Made by a program: the position numbers and the translations under genes
Shown here: positions 11,173 to 21,539 of the stretch, one piece after another
Numbering within the stretch: the first letter of the stretch is position 1
How the letters are laid out: the number at the start of each line of letters is the position of its first letter
Notes under the pieces: generated by a model
What the model was told of the DNA's origin: nothing
Databases searched by the model: none
What the model saw: only the letters and a program-made list of their open reading frames with translations
Assembly (NCBI GenBank): GCA_037043015.1
Contig: CM073322.1
Span: forward strand, 10,861,601 to 10,925,600
Length of the DNA stretch: 64,000 nt
Source of the DNA: Bryum argenteum
Taxonomy: Eukaryota > Streptophyta > Bryopsida > Bryales > Bryaceae
Reading direction: 5' to 3'

Positions 11173-11769
11173 TCACCAACGCTTCTTCGCCCCAATTGAT
11201 GTCACTAGCCGATTTATTGTCCAAAATCCGATCGTGAAGCGATGCGAGCGCATTCCTTGTCGTAGTGATCGGATCTTTGTTGTAGCCCATCGGACCTTGT
11301 CATGTTCGCCAAACGCTTCTACAAATGCTTCCAAGAACGTCTCAAAGTTCTTCGGGATTGGCGATCGTTTACCGAACAAGGGGGCAAACCACGTGAGCTG
11401 TCGCGTAGCGAGTTCCAACAAGTCCAACACGCGCTCCTCCGTCGGATATCGTTCGAGTTGTAAAACGATTATCAACCCGATTTGGTTGACAAAACCTCGA
11501 AACTTGGAACGCGTTCCGTCGAACTTGTCGGGAAGACTAACTCTGAAGCTCCTTCCGTTGTTGAATCATTGGGTTTTGTTGAACTAAAGGTGTAGTCGCC
11601 TCCTCCGGTCAGCGAGAGCTTGAGACCGGTGAATCCCGGATGATGTTATCCCGGATGCTCCATCATTGTGAAATCTTGCCATGGCTCCTTCTATCTCCGC
11701 GCTGTCTCTCGATAACGTAGCAAGAGCATTCATGATGGCGTCTAATTTGGATTCCAAATTTTCAGCCAT
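11173..11769 (-). pseudogene. chromovirus gag capsid region, frameshifted
   Basis: A likely gag start at 11769 reads MAENLESKLDAIMNALATLS. The capsid-like part follows in another frame (11475-11173) with LELATRQLTWFAPLF and FETFLEAFVEAFGEHDK, resembling the retrotransposon gag domain. A frame change lies between about 11580 and 11480. Confidence 0.65.
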
Positions 11770-11923
11770 ATTGACGTCTTGATCTTTGACCAAATCTACG
11801 AACGAAAAGAAAAAAATTGACAAGAGAACAATATTGGTTTACAGGAGGGTACTCTGCAATCTCTAAAACGCCTCAAGACTCCAAGAAGAGGGGTAATCCT
11901 CTCTCTCCAACAAGAAGGGACTA

Positions 11924-11936
11924 GCTCTGATATCTG
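11924..11936 (-). other. primer-binding-site-like sequence
   Basis: The minus strand reads CAGATATCAGAGC, sharing TATCAGAGC with the usual plant tRNA-iMet primer-binding site. It starts 22 bases inside the LTR edge and lacks the leading TGG, so it may be a displaced or mutated site. Confidence 0.4.
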
Positions 11937-11958
11937 TGAGAAGGTAGTCTCGACAAAC

Positions 11959-12391
11959 TGTCAGGGACACAAAAACAGATGACAAGAATATCTTGAAACT
12001 AACGAAAACTGACAAGAGCTTGGATTAACAAGAAGAGTACACGAATAACACCAAGAGAGGTGAGCTAGAGCTCCAAGAGATGCGTTGTCGAGACTGAAGA
12101 ACTCTTCAGCCTCGACTCCTATATATACTTCTAGAACCCAAGAAGCTTCTAGAACTTCTACCAGCTAGGATGCTTCTAGAACTTCTACCAGCTAGGATGC
12201 TTCTAGAACTTCTACCAGCTAGGATGCTTCTAGAAGGTTCCAGAGACTAGATTCTAGAAGGTTCCAGAGACTAGCTTCTAGAAGGTTCTAAAGACTTCTT
12301 TTTAGAAGGTTCTAGAGACTTTCTTTCTAGAAGGTTCCAGAGACTTCTAGAGACTTCCTTCTAGAAGGTTCCAGAGCCTATGTCCCTAACA
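11959..12391 (-). repeat. 5' LTR of the chromovirus (promoter LTR)
   Basis: This is the upstream LTR in element orientation and carries the promoter that would drive the genomic RNA. It has the same 433-bp sequence as 6327-6759 except for one base. Its outer edge abuts the target duplication at 12392-12396. Confidence 0.95.
12117..12372 (-). promoter_or_regulatory. heat-shock-element array and TATA box in the 5' LTR
   Basis: Read on the minus strand, the U3 part contains five exact copies of GAACCTTCTAGAA, a perfect three-unit heat-shock element (GAAnnTTCnnGAA), plus a sixth with one mismatch and several TTCTAGAA dimers. A TATA-like TATATATAG follows. The same array is in the 3' LTR, with exact copies at 6596-6608, 6620-6632, 6644-6656, 6693-6705 and 6727-6739. 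The HSE-then-TATA order is that of a heat-inducible promoter. Response to heat is inferred from the sites alone. Confidence 0.75.
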
Positions 12392-12637
12392 CACCTTCTC
12401 CATGATGGAGCTCTTGTCGCATTGTGTTTGGCAAGCCTCTAACTCCTCTATGATAGCCTGGGCCAGTTTGTTGCTTTTTCGGCTGGTTAGACGCTCACCG
12501 AATCCACTGCACTCCATCGAACCCTCACCCGACCGCCTATTTCTCTCAACAGTGGTGGCGGCTTGGCTAGCTCGCGCGATATGCACGCATTCGCGCCGTG
12601 AAGCCTGCTGCCGCGCGCGCGCGTGTCACTTCTCGCT
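12392..12637 (-). pseudogene. upstream half of the exon split by the chromovirus
   Basis: The minus frame is open from just below a TGA at about 12638 to the LTR edge, where the LTR itself supplies TGT TAG. It includes RSGEGSMECSGFGERLTSRK, then NKLAQAIIEELEACQTQCDK and SIMEKV. No ATG lies upstream in frame, so this is probably an internal exon. It continues in frame at 6326. Confidence 0.65.
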
Positions 12638-12639
12638 TT

Positions 12640-13632
12640 TTAGCAGCCGCGGATCGTCCTTCGGACCGGGCGGATGATCCCAAGTCGAGTCCGCAAACGA
12701 TTGCGCTCATTCCCCATGACCGCAAACTATGGAAGCGATCGAAACCACGGTCAAAAACAACGACCAGACGTTTTTCTCAATTGAAACCCTACTCACACCC
12801 ATCAAACTCCGGATCGGGCGACACACAACTTTGCTTCGTAGCGCTTGTGTGCGGCGCAAAACCAAAACCCTAGATGAAAGAAATCGGAGGAAGACGACGC
12901 GCGAGGCAACGGATCCAAGTTGAAAAGCATATTGTATCTTCAAAAGCTCGCAAAAGCCCTTGCCAAAGCCAAAGATGAGAAATTAATGGAATTCCATTCT
13001 CGTGGCATCCAACTTAATAGTGCCGTCAAAATCGCATCTGCCACTTTCGACTGCTTCTAAAGTAAGTTGGGGCATGAGTACTTTGAGTACTATAGGGACA
13101 TCTTTTTAAAATTCCCACACTTCCCGCAAGTGTGCTTTACCGCAAAAAAACCGTCATCGTTTTTACACCCAAAGATGGCTCGACTTTCTCTATAGGATCC
13201 TCGAAAAAAATTCAAAATTTTTAATTTCTTGGTGATGTACACCATGTCAAAGTTTGGGCACTTTGACCACTAGAAATAGTAAGGAGGGAACGACATTTTG
13301 GGGAGTATGAATGCAAAATCTTAAGCCTTAGAAGATCCTCTCTCTAACCCTTTAATTTGTTTAGTACTTGGCAATTTATATTTACCCCCATTTTAGTACT
13401 ATATGTCAATGTTACACAGCGTAACGTACATTTCTGATGAATAAAAAGTGCTATTTGTGTAAGGTTGTAGATGTTTTCTACAAAAAAGCTCAAGTGATTT
13501 GTAATCAACATGCTACTATTATGTCAAATCCATAACAATATTTGAAGACTACAATGTGAAAAGGACCAATAATAGCCTTTGAACATGCAAATTACAGGAT
13601 TTTAAATCCTGTAATGTACATATTGATCCACC
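12640..13632. other. intergenic
   Basis: The first 300 bp are relatively GC-rich and may be the 5' part of the interrupted relic. The rest is AT-rich. I see no supported gene, and no clear repeat beyond short inverted runs near 13500-13620. Confidence 0.5.
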
Positions 13633-13992
13633 CTAGTGTGCTTCCACCCCGCTGAACTGCTTGTTCTGCTCAGCACAGTATTTCTTGATCTTACTGAAGG
13701 AATTGGTAAGCGTATCCATCCTCCGTTGGCAATCCTTCCCAGCCATACCGTCAACACTTTCAGATATACTCTGCCAATCTTCTCTGCGCATGAACGATCG
13801 GCCATTCTCGTCCATCCGCTTCCGGTATGCTGTCAACAGTTGCTGAGTTCTCTCCTCTGGACAAAATGTGCGAACTTTGCGATTCCTCTGGGCTCTGGCC
13901 GTTCCTTCTGCTCCGTCACTCGGGCCCATGGAAGAAGCATGCCCCTCCATTTTCGATGTTAATGCTACTCGAAGAAAAGTCTTCTTGAACAA
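13633..13992 (-). CDS. trihelix/MADF-like DNA-binding domain protein, putative
   Basis: This is a 119-codon ORF. An alternative start, MEGHASSMG, lies 14 codons in. The segment LLTAYRKRMDENGRSFMRRE followed by DWQSISESV, KDCQRRMDTL and FSKIKKYC has the pattern of a trihelix (GT-factor) or MADF/Myb-SANT-like domain: a helix, W..I...V, then C..R...L...F.KIK. Such domains bind DNA in plant transcription factors and in some transposon accessory proteins. The N-terminus is Ser/Gly-rich. The ORF is shorter than typical trihelix factors and may be one exon of a longer gene, a fragment or a transposon-derived gene. AT-rich intergenic DNA surrounds it. Confidence 0.5.
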   Translation of the reverse strand: MFKKTFLRVALTSKMEGHASSMGPSDGAEGTARAQRNRKVRTFCPEERTQQLLTAYRKRMDENGRSFMRREDWQSISESVDGMAGKDCQRRMDTLTNSFSKIKKYCAEQNKQFSGVEAH

Positions 13993-16900
13993 AATCCTAC
14001 AATATCTGGCATCAAAAAGCAGACGTTAGAAATGTACCAAATCTTCAATGGAAGCGATGATGAACCGTAAACCAGATTCCAATAATTCAATTATCAGTTG
14101 GTGTTCCAGGAAATCTCTTAACGTAAGACACGTCTAAACAAATGAAGGCTGCAAAGTTTCAACACGAAAGAGTGGGAAGGCAAAATCGCTTTGAGAGGGA
14201 CTGCTTACTGACACCTGATGCCACATGGGGGCTACAGAGTCGTGAGAAAGAGGTTCTTTGACGGCAACTTGTGACCACTACTGAGCAGAATTCTGACACA
14301 TGGCTCCTCCTAATGGATGCATGGGAGAACTTCAAGAGCGACAAGTTGATACTCGGTAGACAATAGTGGTACCTGAGCGTGTCGTTGTTGTGATCTGGTT
14401 GACGTGAAAAATACACGACTACGTGAAAAATACACGACTACGGGCTCAACCACCCCCTCCCAGAGCCTGCCAGTACTCCAAACCGAAGCTCGACAGTACC
14501 AGCAAGTCGAGCAGATGCTTCTTCTCACCACTTCGGCAACAAGCTCCCCGACCACACTCCCTGGAATCAACAGAATTCTCGAACCCTAATTCTCAAAACA
14601 TGTGACGCATGTAGTGTAGGCTCATAACAAACACGACGGAAAAGCAAGTCTTTTTTCCAGCTCAAATTTTCTCAGGACGCCCATGGCTCAGCATATCGGA
14701 CTTACTACAGTCCCCAATGAAAAGGCCCCACTTATATTCAGTTGCAAAGAATAGCAATCGTTACCATCAGGCGACCTCTCATCCAAAGACCCATATCGGA
14801 CCTTCCTGTGCTCCCGCAAGACCCTAGACCAGTGATTTCCTCCCATCCAAGTAAGAAAGAAGAGTTCTGAAATGCCTGCAGTGCAGGGGAAATTAACCGA
14901 TCAGTTACAGTGTGCTACCTTACAATAAACTAATCGCGTATCGGAGTGCTACAGTGGTCGCGACCATGGCAGACTTCCCGACTAAATACTGAACAGTGAT
15001 TGAGCGTATTGTATCCTCCGGATGATACACGCGATTGGCGAGATCCATAAAAGAGGCGCGGGTGCACAACGATGGAATGCTCCTTCGCAGAGAGAGTGAG
15101 GGCTTGATTCACATTACAACCTGCCGTTGCAAATAGCTCGCTGCATCGTAATAAACATCCTGCTCATACACTTTCCTGGCTGACTTATGTCATATAGCAT
15201 TTCCTAGCCATGGCGGATCCATTCGACGTTATGTCGAGCTCTCAGATGGGATACTGCGTTCCCTGCTTAGCTGAGCTTGGGCGTGACATTGGGGTCGGTT
15301 CGGCAGCAGTTGTGAAGGCGGATATCCTGGTTGTAATGGATACTCGGCAGATGGGACAAGAAAATAGTTGTGCAACATAGTCCAGGCACGTCTGATGGCC
15401 GCAGTTGGAGGCGATGTATTTTGTGTTGGAGAGGAAAATGGGGCAGTTGATGATCTTAGATACATCTGTGGATTGGGAGCGTGCTGAAGAGATTTGTGGT
15501 GGTGTTCATTAAGCAGACTGCCGAGCTTCCATCTGCAATATCTTTTCTGGGAGCGGAAGCCGCACCGCCGCCGGAGAGGAGCTTGTTCGTCGGCCTAAGT
15601 GCTTGCTCGGCCATTTCATAGCTTTATACTAAAGTGTTCCTAATGCAAGTTCGGCCTCTTTCAAGAAGCTGATCCTCATCGTAGTAGTTTAAACTTTAGA
15701 CAATCACACACATTCTATGTCCGAGAACGAACTCCAACCGTTTCCATTGTCAAGTACGATTCGATCAGCTAAGAAAGCGCGATTCCCTGTTTGGAAGCCC
15801 AAAGTCATGTGGAGTAGACCAATCTTGATAGATTTTATTGTGTTCCAGGAAATTATGGGACGACTGACATGCGACATTCTCGGTGATATGCAGGGACTCA
15901 CAATGCTATCATTGAAGTGCCATGGCATGGACAATATAAATACCATATTATTAAGATCAAAGTACATGATGTATTGCATTATTTTAAAAGAACGCTTGAT
16001 CACTAACAAAATTGTGATTTGAAACTTTATAAATCTCAAAGCTGATCATCATATTGACCCAGTCTCGCAATGTGCGTTTGCGTTTCTAATTGCTTGAAAG
16101 TCACAACAGATTCATCTAATTGCAAGACCATTGAAGTATGCTTCTTTCCTACATTTGGTAACTAAAAATACATGAATCTCGATACAACTAATGATGAAAG
16201 CAGAAAGGCTAAGCTAACATCACTTTAAATTGGAGCTAAAGAAACTCACATACTTTTCTACAAACTTGAAAAGTCAATGGATTCCCAAGCTTAGGGTGAA
16301 CAACACCTTCCAGCAACGGAGACGATGAGCACGATGGGCTCCACGATAGGCTCCACGAAGAAGCCACGCCATGAAAAGAACTAGCTAAGCCCTGGCTGGT
16401 CCCGAGTTCTAAAAGGAACAACTGGTCAGTCTCTGCTCGAAAAGGAGCGAGCTCAACATGTGATTGCAAGAAGACAATCGCTTGAGAAGCGAATCTGATA
16501 TATACGCCAGAATTGAGCATAGTGGAGGTCTTAGGGCTTACTTCCTAATTCTTTGATGCTTTCTTTACTACGGCCATGATATCCATAAAATGTCTGACCA
16601 TTCCGAGTGCACCAAGTAGAGGTATATGCCGAATGATTTCTAGAAGAAAGAAGGTCCAGGCCTGGTGAGTATTGGACACCGAACACAGAAGTCCATAGAG
16701 ACGTGAGGATAAATGAATGGGTACCGGTCGCTATCACCCACGTCAAGGATTCAGAATAGAAAACCCTGATATTCACACCAAACCCGAAATTGACCTAAAA
16801 ATCAGCATTTGTTCACACATCACATGATCACATGTCTTCTGTCATTCACATTTCAAGTTGGCTCCTATCCGAACAGGCACAGACCATTCACTAGTTGCTC

Positions 16901-18348
16901 GGATTAAAGGGGATATTTGTTATTTTGAGACGATTTGCATTCTCAAAATAAACCATGGCTAAAAAACCTAAAATTCATCGTCAACTATAATGAGATAATA
17001 TTTATTTTAAGATTAAGATTGTGGTGTTCGAAAATTTTGAGAAACTGATTTAGAACTTAAATGTACAATGTAGAAATTTATGTATCTAACATCGAATATT
17101 TTGAGACAAAATAAGTATCTCATACTACATGATCGAGAAAGGGCCAGGCTAGCAAATCTCAGAAATTGAAGAAAAATATAATACGTACAAATTCATGAAA
17201 CAAATGTATATATAAATATAACCAATTTGAGGTGTACAACAAAAATTACCCTAGTCAAACTATACTACACTGACCTAGAAGTATGATATCTATTGAAAGT
17301 GTTTAATGCAACTACTCACTATATTCAGTGAGGGATTCTTTTAGCCATTTTAATCATGAATGATCCAATCAATGATGAGCTTGCAACCTCCTACTAGGTT
17401 ATGTACAGCCCCAACCTACCTACCACAATCCTTTCGAAGCACAAAATCACTCATACAAATTGTGATTTAAATTCTAAAACTTCACTTTTTGAATGCATCA
17501 CAAGAAGGTGACCAATTTGACATCAAATTATAAGTGAAAAGTTGAGTACGTTGAGAGCTACAGAGGAGATTCTGTTGGAATATGACCTGGCGGGTCACCT
17601 TAGGCGTTTAAGGGTTAAGGCTGAGCGTTTAAGGGTTAAGGCTGAGCGGCTCAAAATTGGCACAGATACGTGCGACCGATGCGCATTTCCACGGCTTTTA
17701 ACGTAGAAGGTTTTACCACAGGAAGCTTTTCAGATTTCGAAATTCCAGTACAAAAGTGAGTAAACTTCTACTTGCATCATAGGGTAAATCTCATAGTTGC
17801 TGCGTCCGTAGACAATATCGTACTAGTCCTTGCTACGATTCTGTCTGCGTGAGCAATTTGTTTCCAAAAGTGTGCGGGCTGTACTATGGCATTTTGCAGG
17901 CTGTCGGTGCAAGTATACGCACAATAGCTTGGGCACATTGACTTTCAATGACAACATTCGTATGTACAATCAAGAGCTGCTGCTCGTCTTATTACAAATG
18001 TGGTCTCCGCACTACAGCGAGTGATAACTCTTCATTTTTCCCTGACTAAGCCTCTCGGTAAAGTCGGTTGTCTGCGGTTACTGAGATCACTACTCGTACG
18101 CATCACGGCAGTGGGTGTGCTCCAGTTACCCGTGTTCTGTATCGATTGAAACTCGCCATTCTCTATTTCAGTGAATGTGATCTCATGTTACTCTCAGAGC
18201 TAGCTTCAGAGCGTTGATTCTGTCCCAGGTACGCTCGAGATCGATAGATGTTGGCATGGTTGGACGAAGGGCGCACTGGTTTCCTCACATCACATCCACC
18301 ACTGTCATAATCAAGCTGCGGTATTCTGCTGGTGTTCGAGAGCAGCGC
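13993..18348. other. intergenic, no supported gene
   Basis: Many short ORFs occur but none shows a recognisable domain. A minus frame at 15229-15465 (Pro/Ser/Gln-rich) could be an N-terminal exon of the trihelix-like gene downstream of it, but no splice chain convinced me. A 19-bp tandem duplication (ACGTGAAAAATACACGACT) lies at 14402-14441. A truncated copy of TTAA-MITE family A lies at about 17330-17640. Confidence 0.5.
17330..17640 (+). mobile_element. TTAA-MITE family A, 5'-truncated copy
   Basis: From ATGATCCAATCAATGATGAG to the right terminus this matches the copies at 51346-51706 and 55969-56338. It ends GGCGTTTAAGGG followed by TTAA (17615-17618). The terminal 21 bp (GCGTTTAAGGGTTAAGGCTGA) is then repeated once more. 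The left terminus is missing. Confidence 0.8.
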
Positions 18349-18963
18349 TTACACACGAATGTAAGAACGGGGGCCTTGGGCTTCGATCCAATGCTCCACA
18401 TGTTGCAGGAAAGTGCGATTCTTCGGTCGATCTTTACGGTAAACATAGTCCACGGTCTCCTTCTTCGTGTACGCATCGATGTGCGGTGCACTGGATAGCC
18501 CTCCCTGCAGCGCCGGAAACGCAAAGTAGGCCTCAGCCAGAATCTCAGAGCTCTCGCCCTGCAGTCCCGTCAGCACCAGCGGGCGCCGCTGGTAATGCCC
18601 TTTGGACACGCCCTCCAGGTCGTCCAGCAGCTCCAGAGCCGACTGGTCGACGGCGTAGAGCTCCCCATTCACTTGCAGCCCGGAGTTCGGCATGTTGAGC
18701 AGGAAGGGCACCTGGAACGGCCCGCACACGAGCGGGTACCGGTGCTTCGTCTTCACGGTGCCCAGAAACTGAGCGTGGCCCGCACCCACCACGTCCTCGA
18801 TCAGCCAGTGATTCGAGAATCCCCGCTTCAACGTCCCGTACACGAACGCCAGCGAGCACGGCGGATTCGCCAGGTGCATGGGCAACATCGGCTGCCGACT
18901 CTCTACATGTGCCGCGGGCAATGGCGCCTTCACTGCGGCGCTCATCATCACCTGGCAAGCCAT
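18349..18963 (-). CDS. gamma-glutamylaminecyclotransferase / AIG2-like protein
   Basis: This is a 204-residue, intronless ORF. The GGCT-like domain starts at about residue 38 with FVYGTLKRGFSNH, where the YGTL loop (42-45) binds the gamma-glutamyl group. It continues with YPLVCGPFQVPFLLN (76-90), VNGELYAV (98-105) and LDDLEGVSKGHYQR (113-126). Glu117 in LDDLEG lines up with the catalytic acid of the family. The closest remembered relatives are plant gamma-glutamylcyclotransferases such as Arabidopsis At3g02910. The expected reaction releases 5-oxoproline from gamma-glutamyl amines; the true substrate in plants is uncertain. The first 37 residues are an extension beyond the domain, and Met26 or Met29 are possible alternative starts. 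A three-copy 63-65-bp repeat lies immediately upstream. Confidence 0.9.
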   Translation of the reverse strand: MACQVMMSAAVKAPLPAAHVESRQPMLPMHLANPPCSLAFVYGTLKRGFSNHWLIEDVVGAGHAQFLGTVKTKHRYPLVCGPFQVPFLLNMPNSGLQVNGELYAVDQSALELLDDLEGVSKGHYQRRPLVLTGLQGESSEILAEAYFAFPALQGGLSSAPHIDAYTKKETVDYVYRKDRPKNRTFLQHVEHWIEAQGPRSYIRV

Positions 18964-18981
18964 TGCTAGTAAAGCGAAGAA

Positions 18982-19172
18982 AGACTGAGCTGCGCAGTCG
19001 AGATGAGATGAAGGAATTGGAGAACAGTTCGAGTTAGCGTAGAGAGGCTAAGCTGCGCAATCCAGAGATGACAGGAAGAAAATGGGCGACAGATCGAGAT
19101 ACAGTGGAGAGACTGAGCTGCGCAATCGAGAGATGAGAGGAAGAAATTGGGCGAGAGATCGATAGCTAGCAC
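18982..19172. repeat. three-copy 63-65-bp tandem repeat in the GGCT-like promoter/leader
   Basis: Copies start near 18982, 19045 and 19110. Each contains GACTGAGCTGCGCA or a close variant, then GAGATGA, AAGGAA/AGGAAGAAA and GATCGAGA text. The last two copies are the most alike. The array starts 18 bp upstream of the ATG at 18963, so it is probably leader or core promoter. The units resemble no element I know. Confidence 0.8.
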
Positions 19173-19915
19173 TTAAATGCGACTGCCCAACTAATCCTCC
19201 TCTGTCACTCTGGACGCGCAAACTCGACGCTGCTAGCTCCACATCAAGCAAAGATGAATCTCTGGCAGACAAGTGAGCGAGAAACGGATTTTGTGGGCTT
19301 GGAGAGGCCGTGTGGCGGAATCTGCGGGCCACCATTCAGGAGATGCGATTCATCGATGCCGTTCGATCGAGGAGATTGAGCGGCTACCCGGATTCTAGGC
19401 CGACGCAGGCCAAATTGCAGATGCATCCGATCGAGGGACGAATCTCTGGGGCTGACGTGCTGACGAAGAATGGCGAGGATTCTGTTGAATCCGTCGACTT
19501 TGTCGGCTTGCGACGGGAATCGAGCAACGCGCCATTCGTGCAGGTTGGCGAGTGTTGGTTGGAGCTGGGCAACCGCGCAGTGCTGGGCAGACATTTGACA
19601 CTTTGCTAACAAAAAGCTTCACAAAAATCTCTCAAAGAAAAAATATGGTGCTTGTCATTTAAAGATTGGTTCCAATTGATAGATACATTTAATATTCAGA
19701 ATGGAATCTCAAACATGATATTATCTCGTCCAAATTTTAGGGGTACAAAGTCCTTATCAAGGACCAAAAAATTTCGAATTAGCAACTTCCATGCCCTCCA
19801 ATCTCCAAAATAAGAAGTTTTTCTTCTCCTTGGGAATCAAAGCCCATCATCTTATTCTATGACCCTTTTGTTTTAAGTCTAATTTCTTAGATCATTGACA
19901 TTTTTTTTTGCAAAG

Positions 19916-19951
19916 TTCTTTTTCTTTTTCTTTTTCTTTTTCTTTTTCTTT
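19916..19951. repeat. CTTTTT hexanucleotide microsatellite
   Basis: At least five tandem TTTTTC units are followed by further pyrimidine-rich sequence to about 19980. Confidence 0.9.
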
Positions 19952-21539
19952 TGTTATCTTTTTCTCTTTTTTTTTCCCCACAAAAAACGCATGAAGCTCG
20001 TGGCTTTTTGTATCAGTAACAAGACACTTGCAACAATTCTTCAGCGAAAGTTCACTCAACTTTCCTACTAAGGGAGAGTTCTCAAAACTGGAGCGGTACC
20101 AATAATGAAGCATTACGCTTCTTGACCCAAATAATATCTTCTTCACTCAAGAGTAGCATGTACTCAGTGCAAACATTATAAGGTGCAAATTTAAGGCACC
20201 ATTTAAGAAACACCTATGGGATCGCCTTCGAAAATTCATAGCAGATCATAAAAGAGTCCAAAAATCAAGATAGTCATTCAACTTACTTTCCCCATGCATG
20301 AAAATTACTTCCATTATTACCTGAAATTTGAGCCATTCTTGAGCACTCTCCCTTACTTTTGAGGAGGAGGATTGAGAGGGATGTGCTACCGCCACTTGGC
20401 AGCCGCACAAAATTCTTTGGTGCTTTGCTTTCCATGTTTGGGGCGTGTGGGAGCAACTTTTGGGATGTGACTAGGATGTATGTTACTTTAATTAAGTGGA
20501 TGAGAGGAAGGCATCCAATTCGGTGGTGGGAGTGTTTCCGCATGAATGGGAGTCAAAAGGTCAAAAGTAGCACAAGGATTTTATTTCACTTTTGAACCAA
20601 TTAATGTATTCATTAATTGCAATCAATACAAAAGTGAACCAAGTAGAATTTCGAATCCTTCCTCATTTGAGTTATGGTTTATATTCTTTTTGACCAAGTG
20701 GTTATTATGGTATATGTATTTTTCACTTGATAATATATTTCATTTTATTATCAAGTGGAAAAATACATGTACTCTCTTTGCCTTATTATGTATGTTCTCT
20801 AGGTTTTCTCAAATCTATCTCTTTACTTAAATCTGACACAACCTACATGACAATTATAATGGGACAGAGGGAGTACCATAGTAGCCAATCTACCTAGAGA
20901 AGCAAGTGTAGAGTTATGATTCATATTGGTTTGGGTTTACTACCGTATACAACATTCACCTTTACACAAAGCTCTTTTCACTTTGAGAGGGTTTTTTTTG
21001 CTCCAAAATTCTACATTTGTTATGGTAGGAACACCTATTGTCGTGCAACTATGGAATTCATTGTAATTAGAGTGGTGGAATGAGTGCCTTCCTATTTTTT
21101 TGTGATTAGCAAAAAGGTAAATACAAAGTCTTCATTCTTTTTTTTTCTTCTTGTTTTTTTTTTTTCTTTTTTTGTACGCAACTCAAGGTAAATTGCATTG
21201 CACGGATAAGTTATAGACCCTCATTATGATTTTTTTAAGCACTTACAATAATAACTACAAACTTTAGAAGTGCCCAATATAGGTAAACTCATAATTAGGC
21301 ACTCTACTTGCATGTACACATGGGTTACATCAAGGAAAATCAGGTCTTCAAAAAAGAAAGAAATTTGGCCTACATGCTTATGAAGGGCGCTTGCCTTTAG
21401 GTGTCTCTACCATACAGTTCCTATAAGAGTGCATTTTCCCAAAAAGAACTTGTGGTCTCACTCGTCGATGTTAAAGTTCATATTAATTAGAAACCCTCAT
21501 GTTATTGACTCTCTTGCGCATCATTCCCGTTTTCATTTA

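Larger units (their letters stand above)
6327..12391 (-). mobile_element. complete Ty3/gypsy chromovirus LTR retrotransposon
   Basis: This is a 6065-bp element on the minus strand with 433-bp LTRs at 6327-6759 and 11959-12391, flanked by a perfect 5-bp duplication CACCT (6322-6326 and 12392-12396). LTR ends are TGTCAGGGAC and GTCCCTAACA, nearly perfect inverted repeats. On the minus strand the order is gag, zinc knuckle, protease, reverse transcriptase, RNase H, integrase and chromodomain, which defines a Ty3/gypsy chromovirus. I see one base difference between the LTRs (in the run after AAAGACTTC), so the insertion is very recent. The internal coding region nevertheless contains many frameshifts and stops. 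This copy probably cannot make its own Pol and would have been mobilised in trans, unless the indels are assembly errors. Confidence 0.95.
2866..12640 (-). pseudogene. decayed transposon-like gene, split by a retrotransposon
   Basis: Minus-strand coding pieces read in order from about 12637 down to 2866 appear to be one decayed gene of a family I know only as uncharacterised, transposon-like proteins of eukaryotes. The pieces are an N-terminal exon (12397-12637 joined to 6106-6326 across the chromovirus), a segment with RVSPNKKDV and HATHYL (5518-5670), a Cys-rich segment (4300-4407), the segment VKWRCFEYKVVG to FVVYLKKKVQRF (about 4130-4275), an ENYTFAI/MHWFSTSITILVHI segment (3526-4090) and a C-terminal Cys-rich domain (2866-3291). 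Frameshifts and stops separate them. One exon end shows a good donor (CAG|GTGCGT at 6106). Family membership rests on remembered motif order; the collinearity is seen directly. Confidence 0.55.

Noticed and set aside
15229-15465. Pro/Ser-rich minus ORF as an N-terminal exon of the trihelix-like gene
   Set aside because: No convincing donor-acceptor pair in phase connects it to 13992.
18545-18958. Long GC-rich ORFs overlapping the GGCT-like gene in other frames (also 18595-18969 plus)
   Set aside because: They are shadow frames of the 18349-18963 gene and show no domain, while the chosen frame has the full YGTL and LDDLEG motifs.
19244-19622. Overlapping ORFs on both strands upstream of the GGCT-like gene
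   Set aside because: No recognisable domain. Open frames on both strands are expected in this GC-richer patch.
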